From Pseudomonadota bacterium (lineage in GTDB: Bacteria > Pseudomonadota > Gammaproteobacteria > Xanthomonadales > Rhodanobacteraceae), in NCBI GenBank assembly GCA_023412995.1, contig JAEZQS010000001.1, forward strand, positions 1-9,482: 9,482 nucleotides of DNA, given 5' to 3'. Below, piece by piece: positions 7,114 to 9,482 of this stretch. A program made the position numbers and the translations under genes. The stretch's first letter is position 1; each line of letters starts with the position of its first letter. The notes beneath the pieces were generated by a model. It had not been told where the DNA came from. It did not search any database and saw only the letters and a list, made by a program, of their open reading frames with translations.

Positions 7114-8132
7114 GGCACCGCCTCGCCCGCCAGCGGCAACCACAACGAAAACACCGTCGCGCCGGGCCGTCCGGCATGGCCCACCTCGCCGCCGTGTTCG
7201 TGGGCGATCTCGCGCGCGATCGCCAGCCCCAGGCCGTGCCCGTCGGCGCGCCCGGAAACCAGCGGCTGGAACAGGCTGTCGGCCATCGGCGGCGGTACGC
7301 CGGGGCCATCATCGATGACGTCGATGCGCAGCGCCGCACCGCGCCGGTTCGCCAGCCGCGCGTCGTGCTCGCCGCGCGTCCGCAGCCACACCTCGCCTGC
7401 CCCGGCCTCGCCGGCATTGCGGACGAAGTTGTGCACCGCCTGGTGCACGCGGCCGGCAGCGATCGGGATCGGCGGCAGGCTGGGATCGTAGTCGCGCCGG
7501 ATGCGGGGCGCCCCCGGCTCGCCGGCCGCCAGCGCAACCACCCGGTCGAGCACCTCGTGCACGTTCGTCGGTTCCTGCCGCGGCGGCTCGCCGGCAGCGA
7601 GCAGGCGCGTGGCCAGGCCGGCGAGGCGGTCGGCCTCGTCGACGATGAGGCTGGCGAGTTCCACGAGGTCCGCTTCATGCACGCGGCGCTGCAGCAGCTG
7701 CGCCGCCCCGCGCATGCCGGCAAGTGGCCCGCGCACCTCGTGGGCGAATCCGCGCAGCGTGCCGGAGAGATTCGGTGCCGCCGTGCCGTCGGTGGCCAGC
7801 GGATGCAGTTCGAGCAGGAGGCGCCCGTCTTCCAGCGGCGTCAGGCTGGCATCGGCCGTGAGGTCGCCACGCCCGGTGCGCAGGCGCGCATCGCGCAGCC
7901 GCAGGCGGCGCTGCCCGGCGAGCGCGCGGCGGGCAGCGGAGCAGAGCAGGGGCGGCCTCGCATCCAGCAGCGCCAGCGGTTCGCCGCGCCAGCCGCGCGC
8001 CCCTCCGCCGAGCCATTCGCCCAGGGCCGGGTTGACCGCCTGCAGCGCCAGCGCGCCATCCAGCAGCGCCATCGGCGTCGCGAGGTTCTCGAGATCGACC
8101 ACGGCAGGCGCGTGGAGGGGCCCTGGGCTCAT
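7110..8132 (-). CDS. ntrB: Nitrogen sensor histidine kinase NtrB
   Basis: The product is a 340-residue soluble kinase that phosphorylates NtrC when nitrogen is limiting; in characterised systems a PII protein controls it. Residues 12-110 form a degenerate PAS-like domain (LENLATPMALLDGALALQAV). The H-box is FAHEVRGPLAGMRGAAQLL at 129-147 with H131. The GxRGAAQLL ending is a hallmark of NtrB/GlnL kinases. The N-box is HNFVRNAGEA at 234-243, G1 is DDGPGVP at 274-280, and G2 is GHGLGLAI at 298-305. No membrane segment is present, as expected for NtrB. The usual asparagine of H-E-x-x-N-P is glycine here (HEVRGPL). ATG 8132 is chosen because an NtrC operator ends on the base before it; GTG 8153 would extend the protein by 7 residues across that operator. 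No glnA is present in the window. ntrC follows with a 4-base overlap. Confidence 0.92.
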   Translation of the reverse strand: MSPGPLHAPAVVDLENLATPMALLDGALALQAVNPALGEWLGGGARGWRGEPLALLDARPPLLCSAARRALAGQRRLRLRDARLRTGRGDLTADASLTPLEDGRLLLELHPLATDGTAAPNLSGTLRGFAHEVRGPLAGMRGAAQLLQRRVHEADLVELASLIVDEADRLAGLATRLLAAGEPPRQEPTNVHEVLDRVVALAAGEPGAPRIRRDYDPSLPPIPIAAGRVHQAVHNFVRNAGEAGAGEVWLRTRGEHDARLANRRGAALRIDVIDDGPGVPPPMADSLFQPLVSGRADGHGLGLAIAREIAHEHGGEVGHAGRPGATVFSLWLPLAGEAVP

Positions 8133-8149
8133 TGCACCATTGTAGTGCA
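8133..8149 (-). promoter_or_regulatory. NtrC binding site at the ntrB start codon
   Basis: On the minus strand the 17 bases TGCACTACAATGGTGCA form two 7-base half-sites with a 3-base centre. This matches the NtrC operator consensus TGCACYA-N3-TGGTGCA at every defined position, allowing C or T at position 6 of the left half. It closely resembles sites upstream of glnA and glnL in enteric bacteria. The site ends one base before the ntrB ATG, so bound NtrC would block transcription starting there or passing through. Autoregulation of ntrBC by NtrC is the likely role. The direction, repression versus activation, is inferred from its position. Confidence 0.8.
8139..8144 (-). promoter_or_regulatory. 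Candidate -10 element inside the NtrC operator
   Basis: TACAAT on the minus strand (8144 to 8139) matches the TATAAT consensus at five of six positions. Transcription would start about 7 bases downstream, at or next to the A of the ntrB ATG, giving a leaderless or nearly leaderless message. The absence of a Shine-Dalgarno sequence before that ATG is consistent with this. No convincing -35 box is seen at 16-18 base spacing; GAGCCA at 18 bases is the best and is poor. The call rests on the -10 alone. Confidence 0.35.
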
Positions 8150-8375
8150 GCACCCCGCCGGTTGGCTCGGCCTCGTGCGACAGGCGGCGCCGGCAGCAAC
8201 GGCGCTCGCGACGCGCGGCGCGTGCCGCGGTGTGGTGCGGATCTTCGGGCCAGCCTGAACGGCTCGGCGGGCACCGGTGGCTTGTTCATGGTGCGGTTGA
8301 GCGCACGCCCCTACCGTGATCCCACCCGGCCATTGCCGATGCGCCACACCGGCGCGACAACCAGAGGAGTTCCCC
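8150..8375. other. Divergent intergenic region between ntrB and the BON gene
   Basis: The 226 bases separate two divergently transcribed genes, and I see no credible coding sequence in them. A TGGTGCG half-site resembling one NtrC half-operator occurs at 8233-8239, with a poor left half at 8223-8229. A second TGGTGCG lies at 8289-8295. GTGCG (8291-8295) and CGCAC (8302-8306) form a small inverted repeat around GTTGAG. The promoter of the BON gene should lie here, but no sigma-70 or sigma-54 element is convincing. Confidence 0.5.
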
Positions 8376-8723
8376 ATGACCCGTGCCATCCTTCCCGCGT
8401 TTGCCATCGCTTCCGTCCTGTCGCTTGGTGCCGTGTCGCTTGCCGCGCAGGCAACGGACCTCCCCAACAACGACAACGCCAATAAGGCCGACATGGATTC
8501 GGACCAGCCGGTGACCGACACCTGGATCACCACCAAGGTGAAGACCGAGCTGGCCACCACGGAAGGCGTCGAGAGCATGGACATCGACGTCAAGACGGTG
8601 AACGGCGTCGTCACGCTCACCGGCGTGCTGGACAGCGACACCGCGGTCAAGAAGGCCATCGCCGCGGCGCAGAGCATCAAGGGCGTCAAGAGCGTCGATT
8701 CCAGCGGCCTCAAGGCGCGCTGA
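8376..8723 (+). CDS. Exported BON-domain protein, OsmY-like
   Basis: The product is a 115-residue precursor with a Sec-type signal peptide: MTRAIL, then a hydrophobic stretch to residue 23, and likely cleavage after AQA near residue 26. The exported part begins with an acidic, asparagine-rich linker (NNDNANKADMDSDQ) and then one BON domain at about residues 48-113. The conserved DTWITTKVKTELA opening and VKTVNGVVTLTGVLDS core are plain to see. BON domains are thought to bind phospholipid or other envelope components, and OsmY of E. coli is a stress-induced periplasmic protein with two copies; this one has one. ATG 8376 is selected because AGAGGAG at 8363-8369 is 6 bases upstream and the signal peptide begins there. 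The gene is divergent from ntrB. A periplasmic stress role is inferred from the family. Confidence 0.9.
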   Translation: MTRAILPAFAIASVLSLGAVSLAAQATDLPNNDNANKADMDSDQPVTDTWITTKVKTELATTEGVESMDIDVKTVNGVVTLTGVLDSDTAVKKAIAAAQSIKGVKSVDSSGLKAR

Positions 8724-8951
8724 TCGTCCCATGCGTAACAGGATCACGCGTCGGCGTTGCCGCCCATCCGGCCAGCCCGGGTCACCCCGTGGCCGGCAGG
8801 CCGGTGGACGGCGCGCCACGACGATCCAGGACAGCTGCGGCGCGGCCAGGGACGCAGCCGGGCAAGCGGTCACGGAACACGACCGCGCGTCGTAGCGGAT
8901 GCGGAGGCGGCGCTCGAGCCGCCTCCCCTTTCCACTCCCCGAGGAGCGCAC
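8724..8951 (+). other. Structured 228-base gap between the BON gene and the micro-ORF
   Basis: No supported gene is seen here. An in-frame extension of the downstream peptide back to 8757 is possible in principle but lacks a ribosome-binding site and would have low-complexity sequence. Two hairpins stand out. CCGGCCA (8768-8774) pairs with TGGCCGG (8790-8796), and a much stronger 9-bp stem lies at 8903-8926. The region may hold the 3' end of the BON message, the promoter of the micro-ORF, or an untranslated leader. Confidence 0.45.
8903..8926 (+). terminator. Strong 9-bp hairpin upstream of the micro-ORF
   Basis: GGAGGCGGC (8903-8911) and GCCGCCTCC (8918-8926) are perfectly complementary around a 6-base loop GCTCGA. 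The downstream arm is followed by CCTTTCC, a weak T-run. It could terminate the BON transcript or act as an attenuator or stabilising stem for the next message, whose ribosome-binding site starts 15 bases after the stem. The short T-tract argues against an efficient intrinsic terminator. Confidence 0.45.
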
Positions 8952-9035
8952 ATGGGCAAGTACTTTCTCGCATGGCTGCTCGGCGTACCGGCCGGGCTGC
9001 TGATCCTCATCTACCTTTTCATGCACCTGTTCTGA
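8952..9035 (+). CDS. 27-residue single-pass membrane peptide
   Basis: The peptide is MGKYFLAWLLGVPAGLLILI followed by YLFMHLF. One positively charged residue (K3) precedes an almost uninterrupted hydrophobic segment of about 20 residues, so it should insert in the inner membrane with the N-terminus inside. A Gly-x-Pro-x-Gly kink (GVPAG, residues 11-15) sits in mid-helix. ATG 8952 is preceded by GAGGAG at 8941-8946 with 5-base spacing, which is strong support for real translation. Its TGA at 9033-9035 overlaps the Shine-Dalgarno sequence of the following gene, implying translational coupling. I do not recognise a named family with certainty. A structural or stress-related membrane role is an inference from its neighbours. 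Confidence 0.7.
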   Translation: MGKYFLAWLLGVPAGLLILIYLFMHLF

Positions 9036-9045
9036 GGACCCGCCA

Positions 9046-9411
9046 ATGATGCCGATGGCAAGAAAATGGATGGAGCGTGCGGGCGAACGCCTGGGTTCCG
9101 GCGCCTCGAGCGCGGGAGAATCGCTCGCCGAGACGTGGGACAGCGCCCAGGAAGCGGCCCTGCGCAGTCGCGACGCCGGGCTCGAAGCCGCCTTTGCGGC
9201 GGGCCGCGGCATGCTGGCTGGCGCCCGCAGCGCCGGCCTCACCACCCGCCGCGCCGTCGCCGGCCATCCGGCCGAGGCGCTGCTGCTGGCAGGTCTTGCC
9301 GGCGCTGCCCTCGGCTGGGTGCTGCACCGGGTGTACCAGGCGCGCAATGGCCAGGCGCGTGGCGGCCGCAGCCGCTCGACGGGCAGCCGCAGCCGGCGCG
9401 CCAGCAGCTAG
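9046..9411 (+). CDS. Small DUF883/ElaB-like membrane-anchored protein
   Basis: The product has 121 residues. Residues 1-73 are alanine-, serine- and glutamate-rich and probably form amphipathic helix (GESLAETWDSAQEAALRSRD). A single hydrophobic segment follows at about 76-95, within HPAEALLLAGLAGAALGWVL, and the tail after residue 98 is strongly basic (RGGRSRSTGSRSRR). Helical stalk plus a glycine-rich C-terminal anchor preceded by H-P is the pattern of the ElaB/YqjD (DUF883) group, whose E. coli members are stress-induced inner-membrane proteins reported to bind ribosomes. Sequence similarity to that family is only moderate, and the long basic tail is extra. ATG 9046 follows GAGGA at 9034-9038 with 7-base spacing. 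ATG 9055 is a possible alternative. The gene starts 10 bases after the micro-ORF stop and looks coupled to it. Confidence 0.75.
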   Translation: MMPMARKWMERAGERLGSGASSAGESLAETWDSAQEAALRSRDAGLEAAFAAGRGMLAGARSAGLTTRRAVAGHPAEALLLAGLAGAALGWVLHRVYQARNGQARGGRSRSTGSRSRRASS

Positions 9412-9482
9412 CCGCACAGGGCTGGTCCACGCGCCGCGCGGAAAGCCCCGGGTGCTCCCCGTTGCCGGAGGCAGGCGCCGGC

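Noticed and set aside
5794..7491. Long plus-strand open frame opposite ntrC and ntrB
   Set aside because: It is another GC-driven antisense frame with no domain, no ribosome-binding site, and composition typical of a shadow.
8213..8226. Possible sigma-54 promoter for ntrB (minus strand GGCAC at 8226-8222, GC ten bases later)
   Set aside because: The -24 GGCAC element is present, but the -12 box reads GCGC and lacks the TT of TTGC. The NtrC site would also lie downstream of the start. The match is poor for GC-rich DNA.
8311..8320. CTACCGTGAT as a -10 or RpoS-type element for the BON gene
   Set aside because: It has only three of six -10 matches and no -35 partner at suitable spacing. OsmY-type regulation by RpoS is suggestive but not visible in the sequence.
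8757..8951. In-frame upstream extension of the 27-aa peptide to 8757
   Set aside because: It has no ribosome-binding site and low-complexity sequence, and it crosses the strong hairpin. The GAGGAG before ATG 8952 is far better.
9464..9482. GCCGG...CCGGC inverted repeat at the right edge of the window as a terminator
   Set aside because: The stem is only 5 bp, has no visible T-tract, and is cut by the window end, so it cannot be judged.

Overview
The window is high-GC DNA with strong GC bias at third codon positions. The gene families suggest a gammaproteobacterium, probably of the Xanthomonadales/Lysobacterales. That placement is inferred from gene content and style, because no rRNA, tRNA or other taxonomic marker is present. 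Nearly all of the sequence is occupied by ordinary chromosomal genes. I see no transposase, integrase, CRISPR array, tRNA or phage gene.

Layout. (1) Positions 2-1633, + strand: the 3' part of a phospholipase D/ClsC-like gene, a G-rich heptanucleotide tandem repeat directly after its stop codon, then a DUF1232 protein gene with its own candidate promoter. (2) Positions 1709-8132, - strand: a run of six closely spaced genes. In transcription order they are the PAS sensor kinase ntrB, the sigma-54 activator ntrC (ATGA overlap), a GNAT acetyltransferase, a class I SAM methyltransferase, a FadI-type thiolase, and an RDD-family membrane protein with an unusual soluble N-terminus. (3) Positions 8133-8375: the divergent control region, with a near-perfect NtrC operator touching the ntrB start codon. 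(4) Positions 8376-9411, + strand: an envelope/stress-type group made of an exported single-BON-domain protein, a 27-residue membrane peptide, and a small DUF883/ElaB-like protein with one membrane anchor.

Working together. NtrB and NtrC form the nitrogen two-component system. The operator at the ntrB start codon implies that NtrC controls its own operon, and short gaps mean the downstream genes could be co-transcribed with it. The BON, micro-peptide and DUF883-like genes look like a general stress module. I do not see a clearly new multi-gene system. The most distinctive observations are the operator/-10/start-codon superposition at ntrB, the heptamer G-tract array after the PLD gene, the three-part RDD protein, and the 27-aa membrane peptide preceded by a strong hairpin.
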